Assembly (NCBI GenBank): GCA_933207985.1
Contig: OW240915.1
Span: forward strand, 125,514,221 to 125,578,220
Source: Pelobates cultripes
Lineage: Eukaryota; Chordata; Amphibia; Anura; Pelobatidae
Length of the DNA stretch: 64,000 nucleotides
Direction: 5' to 3'
The notes beneath the pieces are model-generated. The model was not told the origin of the DNA and did no database searches. It worked only from the letters and a program-made list of their open reading frames with translations. Numbering within the stretch: the stretch's first letter is position 1; every line of letters starts with the position of its first letter. This document shows, piece by piece, positions 10,059 through 21,951 of the stretch. Both the position numbers and the translations under genes were made by a program.

Positions 10059-11819
10059 TATTCAGATTTCAGCTCAATGCTCTGGAATTTATTTAGAATA
10101 TTATTTAGAACTGAGGAAATGTCCTTAAAGCATAATTGTTATAGATTGGAGAATGTGCTATTTGTTATATTCAGTATTCTGCTATTTTATCCCTTGGGGA
10201 CCTTGAGTTTGGCAATCCCGTTCATGTATGCCAGTGGTGGCAGTCTTTTGGTTCTTAAGGAGTTAGAATTTCCCACAGATTCTCTTGTTGTGAAGTGGAA
10301 CATTATAATTTCCTTTCTGCATTAAAAATGTATTCTTTTAGGCTCATATGATTTATGTAACTTTGATGCTGGATATTGCAAGTATTTTAATTGACATTGG
10401 AAGGTCTCTTCAGTCACCAGACCATTCTACCAGGTTAACTATGTCAGGTAAAATCCACCTGCTACCAGAACAATAAGGGAAATTGCTGAACATAAAGTCC
10501 CATTAGTTTCCTCTGTTCTGATATTCATGGGAATTCTTCTGGATGTTCTCAAATCTGGACTTTGCAACTAATGTGTGGCTTTAAGCTGTTGAGTCATCCT
10601 ACATAATATAATATTGTAGCTTGTTTGTGACAATCACACAAACTGATATGTGGCTGATATGTTTCAGAATGTCTCTGTACCTAGATCTGTTTAACTGATG
10701 GTTATCCTTAACATTGCATTGCTGTAATACATGTGAATTATATGCTTGGGCTGGTGTTAAAATATTTGCAGATAAAACAAGCTGCACAATGATCTTATCA
10801 CCAAAGGCTCTGTCTTAAGTACTTAATTACTATCAGAAGATAAGGTTAGAGCAAGTATGCAGTTGGTTGTTTTCATAATGACAACTGAATATCTTCTACT
10901 ATCCTGCTTATTATGTGTCTGTTGCCACGATGGATACTGAGTCTCTGGTTACCATCTTTTCATCAGTGTCCTGCCCATTATGTGTCTCCAACTTATATTG
11001 CACAACAGTCGCTAATCAATTTGATTCTACTGTTTGGCATAATTTGTACCATTTATAATATTTTTAACTTTGAAGGTAGGTCTTGAAGTGGTTGGCCTAT
11101 ATTGCCTACTTATAATTTAGTACTTGCCACAATTTCTACGGTACATACTGATATTTTGGAGCTAATCTGATTGATGTGATTCTTCTTGCCTTTGCCTAGT
11201 AATATCTATTTGTGTTGTTATTGGTTTCTATTTCCCCTGTGACTGATCATTACTGTATCAAACAATGCATTCACAGTGTGAGGTATTGTTGAATCAGATT
11301 TTTGCACTATATTGTCATTGTTGCAGTGTTTTAATAACAGACTAATTGTTCTACTACGATCTGCATTTTTTTTTCTTACAGGCAGATATTGTTTTGTTTC
11401 CTGTATCTACAGGTAACTAGTTCACTAGGCAAGATAAAATTGCTTATTGTCTTTAATAAATACATCCAGAATAGAGTAGGATTTTTTGTTTAATTCTCCC
11501 CCTGTTTTATAGCAGGATATGACTGTTCTTATCCAACAGAATCTGAAATGTCATGGATTGTTCCAGTCTGATCTCTGAAAGTTCTGCCTTTGTCAAATTC
11601 CTGATTTGATACTGCCATCTGTTTATTTTATCTATATTAGAGAAGGACATTATCTTCTGTTTTTCACAAAATTTCTAGACCGTGTCTTGGTTTTATGGAG
11701 GTTCTCTGTTTTTTTTTGTTTTTTTGTTTTTTTATTGTCCTTAACAGGACAGTTGTCTTTTTCTTACAAGAGTTTGCCTTGTATTAGTCTAGCCTTGTTC
11801 CTTCTATAGGTTTGGTTAT
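10059..11819. other. Gene-free stretch
   Basis: No coding region, long repeat or RNA gene can be supported here. It is AT-rich with a few T-runs (11362-11375, 11709-11732). Confidence 0.5.
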
Positions 11820-12200
11820 TGTAACGGCTACCCAGAGTGGAGAGGGGTATTTTCCATTGGGGACGTCCTTTCTCTGGGCCAGGAGCTTGGCTGAAGTGAG
11901 GAGGCGAAGTCCCATCAGCTGGATCCTTGGAGCAGTAGAGAGGCAGAGCTCTGAAAAGAGCTGAAAAGAGCCAGTGATTATGCTGAAAGTTTCCTTTCAA
12001 TAACGAGTCACAGCTACCTTTTAAAGGGTGAAGAAGAACTGACTCCAATGAGCCTTTATTGCTGCTTTTATGCAGGATCTTACAGGTTTGGCAACACCCA
12101 CTGGACCTTGTGGGGCACCAACAAGGCAGTTACAGCAACCAATCATGTACAAGGTTACACACCGCAGTTACAGTAAATTCCTCCCCTTTAATAATATTTT
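11820..12200 (-). repeat. LTR, related to the gag-only family
   Basis: The plus strand starts TGTAACGGCTACCC, like 36792 and 58233. The minus strand carries AATAAAGG followed by AGTCAGTTCTTCTTCACCC, also present in the LTR at 58233-58751. The U3 end and target duplication are not identified, so the right edge is approximate. Confidence 0.6.
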
Positions 12201-12928
12201 TGATAAGAAAGGTACTTACAGTTCCAGTTCAGGTAGATCAGTGATAGATTTATTCCTCATGAAACTGGGCAGCACAGTGACAGTCACTGGACACAGGTGA
12301 GTTTTTGACCCCAATGGGTTTGTAATTTGTGAAAAAATGGTAACTAAAAATAACAAAAAATAAAAATAAATAATTCACACACCTACTCTGACACATAAGT
12401 ACAAGTATAAGTACAAGTAGGTATTTCTGTAAAATAATCCTAAAACATTGCTGAATTTCAGTGATCATTTTAATGAAATGTATATCAAGAAATTAAACAA
12501 CATCAATGTACTTTGTTAGTCAAAATTTACATAATAAGAACATAGACATGTACATAATAGGGAGTAATGGACTCAAGAAATGCACCTGACGTGTATCATT
12601 TATGTGAAACAAATATAGCGTAGGCTATAGCGTAGAATGGGTGGCAGCAGTAAATCCACAAGGATTTGAAAAAACCTTGTGTAAAGATACAATATATGTT
12701 ACAAAAATTGGTGATAAACTGCGCCTAATGGTGAAAATGAGTGACATGATGTAGAATACCTTTATAGTATACAGATGTGTGTGTGTGTGTGTGTGTATGC
12801 ATATTCAAAGGTTGTGAGTTTGGTGGTGGCTGCTGTTGTGTTTTCTGGGAGTTCTAAAAAGCTTTTAAGGTGTATATATCCAAAGAATGTGTGTGTGTGT
12901 ATTGTAGGGTGAGTGTTGTTGTGGTAGT
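12201..12928. other. Gene-free stretch with (TG)n microsatellites
   Basis: (TG)n runs lie at about 12775-12797 and 12888-12900. No coding sequence can be supported. Confidence 0.5.
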
Positions 12929-13015
12929 GTCACGGTAGTTTACCCCAACTCGCAAGATTTAGTCCAACAATTGACAATATAGAGCATATACGTCTTACTG
13001 GACCTTAGAATGGCC
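12929..13015 (-). repeat. Fragment of a gypsy-type LTR
   Basis: From TGTCACGGTAG to CTTACTGGACCTTAGAATGGCCG it aligns with the first ~85 plus-strand bases of the LTR at 45615-46238 (TGTCACGATTC ... TACTGGACCTTAGAGTGGCC). The rest of this minus-oriented LTR is replaced by a plus-oriented LTR beginning at 13016. Confidence 0.65.
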
Positions 13016-13648
13016 GTGTCAGGGCTCCGCGGGCAGCTGTGAGGGGAGGCTGCACGCCACTTGCAGCACTCACCCTCAGTCCATCGCCACTCGCAGTCTC
13101 CCCTCCTCCTACCTGTCGGTGAGCGGCATCTCCTCTCCACTGCGCGCCACTCGCGTCCTCCTCCTCGCCTCCCAGTGGCAGCATGGATAACGCTGCACGC
13201 TGGGAGCCTGCGCATTTATGTGAACGCCGGGGTCAGTCACGTGACCCGGTGTTAAAGCAACAGTACCATAATCACAGTGGCAGGTGTAGATATCTCCCAC
13301 GTGTGATTGTTAATTCTGATTGGAAGTTATCCAATCAAAATTAAGCAAAGGATATATATATACTTACCTTTCCTGTCTCTCAGTGCCCTGTTGTGGTCTT
13401 GTGATACCTGTATTGCAGTTTGCTCGTGTTTCTCTCTGGTTACCGATTATTTGGCTCATTATTCCGATTTTCCTGTATTCTCCACTCCTTTGACCTCGGT
13501 TTGTTTCTCGTTCTCCCGTTTTCTGGCTCCCTTTACTTGGCTTGTCTCTTGCCTATTCTTATTGTGCTTAGCCTGGCCACTCTAAGGACCGGTATAGCAT
13601 CCTTCCTCTCTGTGACCTGTTAGCGTGTTAGGTTCCGGAATCGTGACG
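13016..13648 (+). repeat. Gypsy-type LTR, plus orientation
   Basis: It matches the reverse complement of the Gypsy-A LTR (45615-46238) along its length, from TGTCAGGGCTCCGCGGGC to GGTTCCGGAATCGTGAC. A TATA-like run (13349-13360) lies about 30 bp before GCCCTGTTGT (13385-13394). No gag follows it; it abuts a minus-oriented Gypsy-B LTR and shares its last ~20 bases with it. Confidence 0.75.
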
Positions 13649-14181
13649 TAGAGGAGAGAAACACAGAGTCAGGAACTATCCGAGGTCAAGCGTACAAAGA
13701 GACAGCGAAAACAAGAACTAGCCAAAGTCTGGTACACAGTAATCAGTAATCTGGCAAACAAGACAAAACAGGGATAAAGAGATAAACGGAGTCAGATACA
13801 AAGGCAAGGTCAAGTACAAAAAATCACAACTGAACACAACAAGCGCTAAAGGGAACTGAAACGATAGGGCAGGGAGTTAAGGGAGAGGTAAGTATAAATA
13901 CCCCAACATTCAATTTGATTGGCCCCTGTCATATCCACACCCCCAAAATGTGAGTGTATGGGCAATGTGGGATGACAGGGGCCAATGGGAGACCGTTTTA
14001 GTTTTCGGCTCCCACTTCCCCTTTAAGAGGGTGCCCGAGACGCGCGGCGCGCTCTTGGAGCTAGGCGGGACACGTGACCGCATCCCGCGGTCAGTGCCCG
14101 CCGTCATCCAAGCCCCGAGCGAGCCACGCGGCGGGAACTGAGGACCTCGGCCGGCTCCCGGATAAGGTAAGTACCGCTACA
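13626..14181 (-). repeat. 3' LTR of Gypsy-B
   Basis: The minus strand starts TGTAGCGGTACTTACCTTATC after the purine tract and ends at CCTAACA (13626). A TATA-like sequence (plus strand GTATAAATACC, 13891-13901) lies about 25-30 bp upstream of GCCCTATCGT (complement at 13862-13871). The left edge overlaps the end of the neighbouring plus-oriented LTR and is therefore uncertain. Confidence 0.75.
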
Positions 14182-15313
14182 GTACCCCCTGAAGACACGC
14201 CCACCGGGCGGGGAGGACCAGGCCTGGCAGGAAAACGAGAATGGAATGAACGTACAAGGCGAGGAGCGTGAACAGCGTCAGCGGAAATCCAACTGCGTTT
14301 CTCAGGCCCATAGCCCTTCCAATGCACCAGGTACTGGAGGCGACCCCTGAGAAAATGCACAGCAGCTAATTCGAACTCCTCATGATCCTCCACAGAAACA
14401 GGAGGGGGAGGAGGAACATGCCGGGTATAATGGTTACACAGGAGGGGTTTCAACAAGGAGGTGTGAAAGACGTTAGGAATACGTAGGTTCCTAGGAAGAT
14501 CCAAGGCATATGAAACAGGATTAACTTTATGTAAGATACGAAAAGGACCGATAAAACGAGGAGCCAACTTCATAGAAGGCACACGAAGGCGGATATTGCA
14601 AGTGGAAAGCCAAACCCTATCCCCCACGACATAGGATGGAGCCGCCCTGCGATGCTTGTCAGCTTGAACCTTTTGGCGAGCAGCGGAGTCCACCAAAGAA
14701 TGCTGAACCTGCTCCCAAGTAGTACGTAAACCAGCCAAATGTTCATCCAGAACTGTAAGAAGAATGCAGCTGGAAGAACAACAGAATGCCGGCCATAAAC
14801 AACGTAGAAAGGACTTTTACCAGAAGATTCATGAGCAGCGTTATTACAAGCAAACTCAGCCCAAGGAAGAAGGTCAGTCCAATTGTTCTAATGGTGGGAT
14901 ACGAAACAACGAAGATACAGCTCTAGGGATTGGTTGGCACGTTCAGCAGCTCCATTAGACTGGGGGTGGTAAGCGGAGGAAAACGAGAGAGAAATACCCA
15001 TCTCTGAACAAAAGGCTTTCCAGAATCTGGAAATCAATTGGCTACCCCTATCGGATACAATCGATACAGGAATCCCATGCAACCGAAACACCTCCCTGGC
15101 GAAGATAGAAGCAAGTTCCTTGGATGAGGGCAATTTGACAAGTGACACAAAATGAGCCATCTTAGAAAGCCGATCCACTATCATCAGGATGACTGTTTTA
15201 CCATTCGAAGGAGGCAATTCAACAATAAAATCCATGGATAGATTGGACCAAGGCCTCTCAGGTATGGGCAACGGGTGCAACAAACCACAAGGAACTCTAT
15301 GAGAAGACTTCAT
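14182..15313 (-). pseudogene. Gypsy-B integrase and chromodomain
   Basis: The upstream frame (15313-14888) holds the integrase core: Asp in MDFIVELP and IVDRLSKM, Asp in VSDRGSQ, Glu in NGAAERANQ. After a frameshift, 14738-14182 carries the GPY/F-like region (RFIGPFRIL, NPVSYALDLP) and a chromodomain (RGRLQYLVHWKGYGPEKRSW) near the C-terminus. The chromodomain is expected to direct integration to particular chromatin. At least one frameshift separates the two parts. Confidence 0.88.
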
Positions 15314-16098
15314 ACTGGCACAAGTAGTACATGCCTGTACGTAATCGGTGAAGTCCTTGCGTAAGGAAGCCCACCAGAAATACCAGGATGTCCAGCAGTT
15401 TTGGTGTCATGATATAATGACATAATGTCCCATCTTTCGGGGACATCAACAAACAGTTTATCAGCAGGTCTCTCTCTAGGTGCCATGTTTTGTTTAGCCT
15501 GTATAACTTGCAAGAGTGAAGAAGAAATAGAAAGAACGTAGTAGCTATTATTCTCTCCGGGGGAATGACAGGTATCATCAAACTCTTGTTTGTCTGTAGT
15601 TTCGAATTGTCTGGACAGAGCGTCACCTTTAGTGTTACGATCACCCAGTCTGTAGGTGATGATATAATTGAAATGAGATAAAAACAGTGACCACCTGGCC
15701 TGCCTAGAAGACAATCTTTTGGCTTCACTAAGGTAGGAAAGGTTGTTGTGATCCATAAAAATGAGGATGGGATCCTTAGTACCCTCTAATAGATGTCTCC
15801 ACTCCTTAAGTGCTAAAATAATAGCAAGGAGTTCTCGATTGCTTATGTCATAATTCTTTTCGTCTTTGGACATCTGCTTGGAAAAGAAGCCACAAGGATG
15901 AAATGGCTTTTCAGGTGATTCTCTTTGAGATAAGACAGCACCTACCCCAATATCAGAAGCATCAACTTCAAGAATATAAGTCAAAGAAGGGACAGGATGC
16001 TGTAAAATAGGAGCAGAGGCGAACATAGTCTTAAGAAATTCAAAATCCTCAAGCGCCTCTGGGAACCAGACACGAGTATTACCATCCTTTTTAGTCAT
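15310..16098 (-). pseudogene. Gypsy-B RNase H
   Basis: The frame shows [49 protein letters not shown] and the tether region ending in GDALSRQF, typical of gypsy RNase H. It then drifts into the zinc-binding start of integrase (AGHPG) before frameshifting into other frames. DHNNL replaces the usual DHKNL. It removes the RNA strand of the hybrid during reverse transcription. Confidence 0.85.
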
Positions 16099-17185
16099 AC
16101 GGGTTATAGGCGCTACAAAAGAAGAAAAACCTTTAATAAAGCGTCTATAATAGTTAGAAAAACCAAGAAAACGCTGAATGGCTTTCAGACCTTGAGGTAG
16201 AGGCCATTGACTATGACAGCAGAAAGCTTTTGGGGATCCATATGAAAACCCTTAGCAGAAATTAAATACCCCAAAAACTGGACTTCGGATTGATCAAATA
16301 AACATTTTTCTAGTTTACAATAAAGACCATTAACAAGAAGGGTTTTCAAAACTGTTTTAACATGCATGTGATGAGTATGCAAATCCATTGAATATATTAA
16401 TATGTCGTCCAAGTACACTATTACAAATGTGTGAATGAACTCTTGTAATACGTCATTAATAAATTCTTGAAACACTGCTGGGGTGTTACAAAGACCAAAT
16501 GGCATCACAGTGTACTCGTAATGACCAGTCCTAGTATTGAATGCAGTTTTCCATTCATGGTCCTTCTTTATACGTATTAGATAATACAGTAGCATGTTTG
16601 AGCCTGTCAAATAATTCCGTGATTAAAGGTATAGGGTAAGCATTTTTTATGGTGATTTTATTTAGACCCCTATAATACAAGGTCTCAAATCGCCCTCCTT
16701 CTTCGACACAAAGAAGAACCCAGCCCCTGCCGGAGAAGAGGATCTCCTTATAAACCTCTTTTGTAGAGATTGTTTAATATATTCCTCCATGACACGGTTT
16801 TCTTGAGGAGACAAAGGATACACCCTGCCTTTGGGAGGTATAGTGCCAGGCAATAAATCGATAGCACAATCATAGGGTCCATGAGGCGGTAATTTGTCAG
16901 CCTCCCTTTTATCGAAGACAGACTTGAAAGATCAGTACTGAGGAGGTATAACAGTTGACAAAGGAGGAGTAGTAGGAACATTAATAGAATTTTTAAAGGG
17001 GTGATTTTAACGATACAAGACTCTTGGCAGGTCTCGCTCCAAGATACTATTTGTCCTGACTCCCAGTCAAAAATGGGATTGTGAGAACGTAACCATGGGT
17101 ACCCTAACACGATGTGAGAGGAAGAAGAGGTAATGACCTGAAACTGAATGGTTTCTAAGGGAAACATCCCTGTATACATATGCAA
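16099..17185 (-). pseudogene. Gypsy-B protease tail and reverse transcriptase
   Basis: The protease C-terminus is visible (IVLGYPWLRSHNPIFDW); its catalytic DSG is gone with the deleted 5' part. RT segments follow in separate frames: [15 protein letters not shown] and [11 protein letters not shown] (16853-16662), then HYEYTVMPFGLCNTPAVFQ and the catalytic YLDDILIYS (16610-16185). Part of the RT fingers between the two segments is missing. It is a dead copy. Confidence 0.85.
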
Positions 17186-17196
17186 CGGTTCAGTTT

Positions 17197-17233
17197 CAGC
17201 CGGCCCCCGGATAAGGTAAGTACAGCTACAGGT
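17197..17233 (-). repeat. Stub of the Gypsy-B 5' LTR
   Basis: The first 36 bases of the minus-oriented LTR recur here (GCCGGCCCCCGGATAAGGTA, ending AGCTACA), matching 14140-14181. The remaining LTR and gag are absent, so one deletion joined the LTR start to protease. Confidence 0.75.
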
Positions 17234-17324
17234 AGATCATTGTATTGAAGTAATTTCCCTTCGGCAAAGAAGTGGTAGAACCTGTAGAGGCCATTATAGT
17301 TGTAGTGTGTAAAATCTCTAGGGT

Positions 17325-18631
17325 TCACGTCTGGGGCAAAGGCTTTGTTGCACAATATGGGGCATTGGGTCGTTGATATTTCTCAGTGAGTTTGTCCCAT
17401 ATGGCTATAGAGTTGGCTAGTGTAGGAGGTGTGGGTGGTGGTGTGGGATGAGATTTTTGGGGTACCCAAAGGAATAGGGTGAGGAAGTCATAGCCAAAGA
17501 GGTCCTGTTCCAGTTTTACCCAGCGTTTGACTCCAGGCGGGGAGTGCAGGTTTTGTATATGGTTGAGTTGAGTTGCATGGTAGTAATGCTGGAAGTGGGG
17601 TAGGCCAAGCTGTGACAGTCTTCTGTTACTTTTTGTAGCATCAGAGTGAAGTTGAAGGTATATGTGCGGTGCAGTTCCGCTGGCAGTGCAATTCCGAGGT
17701 ACGAGATGTGGAGGTTTTGTACTTGAAGGCATATGTATTTTGCAATATGTGTATGTCCTGCCTCTATGTTGAGCAGCAGTGCTTCCATTTTTCAGCCGAT
17801 ACCCCGAGATCTCGGAGTATTCATCCAGTAGCTTTGGGAGCGATGGGAGTGAGTGTAGCAGGTCTGTGAGCATCAGTAGAAGGTCATCGGCATACGCCAC
17901 TGCTTTGTATGTCTGTGTGCATACTGTGATGCCGGTGATTGATTGTGTGGTGCGGATAAGATGCATCAGAGGTTCAAAAGAGAGGGCAAAGAGAATGGGG
18001 GATAGTGGGCACCCCTGCCTTGTTCCATTGTGTATGGAGAAGGTGGGTGGTTCTGTGTTATGTATGAGGAGGTTAGCAGTGGGGTTGGAATATATTGTTT
18101 GCAGCGCGGATAGAAAGGGTTTGAGAAATCTGAGTTTCTCCAAGGTATCAAAGAGGAATGGCCAGAGCAATCTATCAAAAGCCTTTTCGGCATTGAGGGA
18201 TAGGAGTGGAGTCGGGATAGAGTGTCGGTTGGCCACCCAGACCAGGTCCAGCAACCTCCTAGTGTTGTTGCTGACCTGGCGAGAGGGAATACCAGTGTAG
18301 TGAGGAATGGTAGGAGTCAGTTGGCAAGTATCTTGGTGAATATCTTCACGTCAATGTTTAGCAAAGATATTGGTCTATAGTGGCCTGGTTCCGCGAGGGG
18401 CTTGTTGGGTTTGGGTAGGAGGCATATGTTGGCCTGTAGCATGTCTGTGGGGAGTGGTTCCCCCCGCAGTAGTGAGCTGTATAGGCGTCCTAAGTGAGGC
18501 AAAATGATGTCTTTTAATGTTTTATAGTATATGCCCGAGTATCCATCAGCTTTTGTTGGGTTTGGTGGCTCCTCTTGCTGCCGCCACTTCCTGTTCTGAG
18601 ATTTCTGTGGAGAGTTGGGTGATTGCACCAT
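17325..18631 (-). pseudogene. L1/Tx1 reverse transcriptase fragment
   Basis: Motifs in order: HYRPISLLNIDVKIFTKIL (18317-18631), SLNAEKAFDRLLWPFLF, HNGTRQGCPLSPILFAL and the catalytic YADDLL. The frame changes between the first and second, and again after NGSTAAQ. NAEKAFDR replaces the usual D-EKAFDR start. The enzyme would copy LINE RNA at a nicked target. Confidence 0.88.
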
Positions 18632-18715
18632 CTGGGAGTGTGGGTAGTTGTATTTTTTCTAGGAAGGTATAGATTCTCTCTTGTAATATGTTGGGTTGTT
18701 GTCTGTGTTGGGGGG

Positions 18716-19576
18716 TGTAGCGGATGGTACTGTGGCTGTCCTTACAGACTATGAGAATCCTGCAATTCGTGTGTTGTTTCTGCTTTGTATTTCATTGTAA
18801 CTGGCATTCGTATGACACAAATGGAAACTACCGAACTAATAGACCTCCCCCAGAGTGAAGTGTGTCCCTAATTAAGCTTTAAAATATGTGTTTACCGCAG
18901 ACTAATTGGTGGTTTATGGATGTATCTGGGTGGCCGCCATTCGGCATGCGAACACGTGGTTCGGTGAGTTTGGAGTACCTAACAAGGGCATTCATGCGAA
19001 TGCCGGTTTAATGGTGGGTGGCATGTATTTCTGTGTATTTTACCTCCCGAACGGAGACCGACCGCAGGGCCAAAATGCATGGAACCCTTTTTTGATACAA
19101 CCTCGTGTGCGGACGGTCAAATTTCACCCTCCACCTAACTCCCGAACCCCTGGTCTGATCTGGGTGAATTTTGGATATGTTAGTCACCCAGATCAGGGCT
19201 ACCAAGTATTGGTGTACCTGCTAATCTTGGGGTACATCCAGAACTTGGGGAAAACTGTAACCTGTATAATGGGATTAGGTGTCATACTAAGGGGAGGAGA
19301 TGTGTGGGAGGTAACTGCTATTCCATTGGGTACTGTAGTAATGAATGGGAATCCCTCCCTTGCATGGGAGAAATGCTTAAAAGGAGGTTGTGTGTAATAG
19401 AAGTCAGTTCTGCTCCTGATGCTGTGTGTCGTCCAGTCATTGGGATCTGTATGGGGATATTCGTGGATTACCTTGCTTGTTGAAATTATTACTTCATGGG
19501 ATTTTTCATCACTTGTTCCTGAGCCTCACTGGGATCTTAGTGGAGTTAACCTGTGAAATACCAGGCCTCCGCTACA
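18716..19576 (+). mobile_element. Solo LTR (family b) inside the L1 copy
   Basis: An 861 bp unit starts TGTAGCGGATGGTACTG and ends CTCCGCTACA, flanked by GGGGG on both sides (18711-18715 and 19577-19581). The L1 endonuclease/RT reading resumes on each side. A second copy of the family is at 34545-35566. Confidence 0.9.
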
Positions 19577-19581
19577 GGGGG

Positions 19582-20272
19582 TATGGTCGTCTCTGCGATT
19601 TTAGTGGGTATGTCTGTGGTGTTTCCCGACGGGGTGCGGATACTGGTGATGTGTTTAGCTTGAATGCATTTGTGTAGCCTGCATGCGAGAAGTGTGTCGG
19701 CTTTGTTGGATTTTTCATAGAACATTTGCTTTGTCTATTGTAAGGCTTTAGTTGCATCTGCTGCCATTGCATCCTTAAGGGCCTGTCTTTGTTGTTGGAG
19801 TTGTGTTGTGAGATCAGGGGTGGGGGTGCGTTTATGTTGTGTTTCAAGCATCCTGATTGTAGTAAGAACGTTTTCTATGTGGGCAATACTTTTTTTTTTT
19901 TTCTTTTTGTGTGTGCTGTGGCTATACTGATGAGGGAGCCCGGGATCACGCTTTTGTGGGCTGCCCATAGAATTGCTTGAGATTGGACTGTGTTCTCTTT
20001 AGTGGTTAAGTAATTTGTGAGTTCAGGCTTGAGTTTTTGTATTACTTGTGGATCATGGAGTAAGATTGGGTTGAGTCTCCAGGACCACGGTCTGATGATT
20101 TGTGGTGGTTGGAAGGTCATGGAGATTTCGGTGTGGTCAGACCATGTTATGTTGGCGAGTGAAGTTGTCGTGTGAGTGGGAGGAGAGATGGGGATATGAG
20201 GAAGTAGTCTATGCGGGAGTAGGATCGGTGAGGGTGGGAGTAGAATGTATAATCTTGCGTTGTCCGGGAGAC
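19582..20272 (-). pseudogene. L1/Tx1 endonuclease C-terminal part and linker
   Basis: Visible motifs are QDYTFYSHPHRSYSRIDYFL (the end of the AP-endonuclease domain), a SDH-like segment, RPWSWRLNPILL, then the basic linker with KRKKKK and later MFYEKSNKADTLLACRL. Several frameshifts break it. Gypsy-C cuts off the 5' part at 20273. Confidence 0.82.
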
Positions 20273-20765
20273 TGTCAGGATTACAGAATGATCCAGCACG
20301 TAGAACTGTGTAACACAGAGGACTGATAGGTAACGTATACCGGACCTTAGAATGGCCAGACTAACGTACCAAAGAATAGTCAGGAATAGCCGAGGTCAAG
20401 GGAAACAGAAAGACACAATGATAAGGAAAAGCCAGGAGTTGGGGATGCCAGAAAACAGGGAAGTCAAAAACAATGCCAAAGTCAAATAACCAGAATAACC
20501 AGAATCAATAACACGCTCTCAGACAACCACAAGGGAAACCACGACAGGGCACTGAGCAGGATGAGAACTGGGCCTAAATACCCCTCCTCTAGGTTTGATA
20601 GGCTGTAACCAGCCTTTGACCCCAAAGGCAGTTACCAGATCTCATTTGCATAATTGCTGCTCAGCATTAACCCTTCTGTGGATTTGGTTGCTGCTCGGCA
20701 CAACTTTTCCTGTGTGGACAGTAAATGTCATTTACCACATTTTTGTAAGCGGATGAATACGTGAA
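20273..20765 (-). repeat. 3' LTR of Gypsy-C
   Basis: Reverse complement of the Gypsy-D LTR (42070-42569) along its length, including the TCCTGACA end, a TATA-like TAAATACCC (20575-20583 on the plus strand) and ACGACAGGGC (20541-20550). Confidence 0.85.
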
Positions 20766-20768
20766 ATT

Positions 20769-20962
20769 ACCCCCCACCTGAAGAATGCCCACCGGGCGGG
20801 CAGGACCAGGTTTGAGAGGAAATTTGGAGTGAAAATAGCGAATCTTGCAGCCAGCATGTATATCAGATGCCGGAACCCAAGAACAATCGGCTGGTCCATA
20901 ACCTTTCCAATCCACCAAGTACTGTAAAGTGCCCCCGAGAAAACCTGGAATCAATTATGGAG
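20769..20962 (-). pseudogene. Gypsy-C chromodomain (C-terminal end of pol)
   Basis: LQYLVDWKGYGPADCSW, then RYFHSKFPLKPGPARPVG before the purine tract. Its upstream part (YEVS) lies at about 21952-21975, beyond the inserted solo LTR. Confidence 0.85.
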
Positions 20963-20967
20963 GAGAC

Positions 20968-21946
20968 TGTAGCGGAGCGGCAATATTAAATCCCACGATC
21001 TCCACTGGTTAAGAAGGTAATCCACAGTCAAGCGCTGAAAAGCAAGGCAATATCCCAAATCCCCCAGTAACCGGACAAAACACAGTTCTGGGAGTCAACT
21101 GAAGTCTTTATTCACATGCTCCAATATTTATACAATTCCACAAGCAAAGGGTTTCCTGAGTCACATCACACGGGTATTACAGGAGTGGACTACATGGGAA
21201 ACTTAATGTACAGAGCATTTCTCCCATCAGGCACTGCTGCAGGAGAGGGATCCTCCCACTGGAATATACCGTTAAGTGGATTATCCCTCCATGCAGCAGA
21301 ACCGGCATTTCACATTTAAATACATAACTTTTACACTTTTACACTGTTCGGTTTATTTAAACGAATGGACGTTCGGTAGATAGCTGGGGTCTGAGCGCAC
21401 ATTTCGTGGGAATACCGCTCAGGTCCCAGCTAAAGCAACCGAACGCCGCATGAAAAACATATTAATCAAAACCTACATTCAAAAGACCGATTGGCATACG
21501 GGGAGTAAAATACCGAAAAGCCCGAAACTCCCGAACGGCCTGGAAGTCCAGCGGTGTTCGCGCCGTCGAGTAGCCGTTTTCAGTACCAAGCGCTCGACGA
21601 CAAAACACCGCCGGAGGAACAAAGGATCCAAGATGGCCGACCACCGCGTGGTCGGTAGTCGAACGACGGCCACCTAGAAGAGCCTCTAATTACTGATTGC
21701 AACACGTCTCTTAGTGTGTGGGCTATTGCAGGATAGTTTATTCGGTTCACGAACAGCCCGCAAAGGCATTGTTTGTGAAACAAATGAAATACAGCTATCT
21801 TCTTTCGGCAGATAGCCCATACAGGCAATACAATCATACGGTTCACAGTACATTACAACCAGGCACATATAACGTTATAAGAACTATACAGGCAACCCTT
21901 AAAGCCATAGTCTCTCTGTATTGTCCAAGTGGCTAGGTTTGCCACA
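20968..21946 (-). mobile_element. Solo LTR (family c) inside Gypsy-C
   Basis: A 979 bp unit is flanked by GAGAC (20963-20967 and 21947-21951). On the minus strand it starts TGTGGCAAACCTAGCC and ends CCGCTACA. The same LTR occurs in plus orientation at 53269-54265. Removing it rejoins the Gypsy-C pol reading across one GAGAC. Confidence 0.92.
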
Positions 21947-21951
21947 GAGAC

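Larger units (their letters stand above)
13626..17233 (-). mobile_element. Gypsy-B: Tf1/sushi-type Ty3/gypsy element, gag deleted
   Basis: In minus orientation: a 36 bp stub of the 5' LTR (17197-17233), protease C-terminus, RT, RNase H, integrase, chromodomain, polypurine tract (14182-14191) and 3' LTR (13626-14181). Gag and most of the 5' LTR are missing, and pol has several frameshifts. The pol domain order with a terminal chromodomain identifies a chromovirus-type Ty3/gypsy element. Confidence 0.88.
17234..20272 (-). mobile_element. L1/Tx1-clade LINE copy, interrupted and truncated
   Basis: The minus strand carries the end of the endonuclease (19582-20272), then the RT (17234-18710). A solo LTR (18716-19576) is inserted between them. 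Gypsy-B borders it at 17233 and Gypsy-C at 20273. No ORF1, 5' UTR or 3' end is present. Confidence 0.88.

Noticed and set aside
10041..10325. 94-residue plus-strand open frame just right of the DIRS element
   Set aside because: It starts inside the DIRS terminal repeat and has no recognisable domain; hydrophobic composition reflects T-rich sequence.
13061..13255. Small open frames in the GC-rich LTR (13016-13648)
   Set aside because: Overlapping frames on both strands in GC-rich U3 sequence without domain support.
17779..18300. 173-residue plus-strand open frame
   Set aside because: Antisense of the L1 RT; no independent domain.
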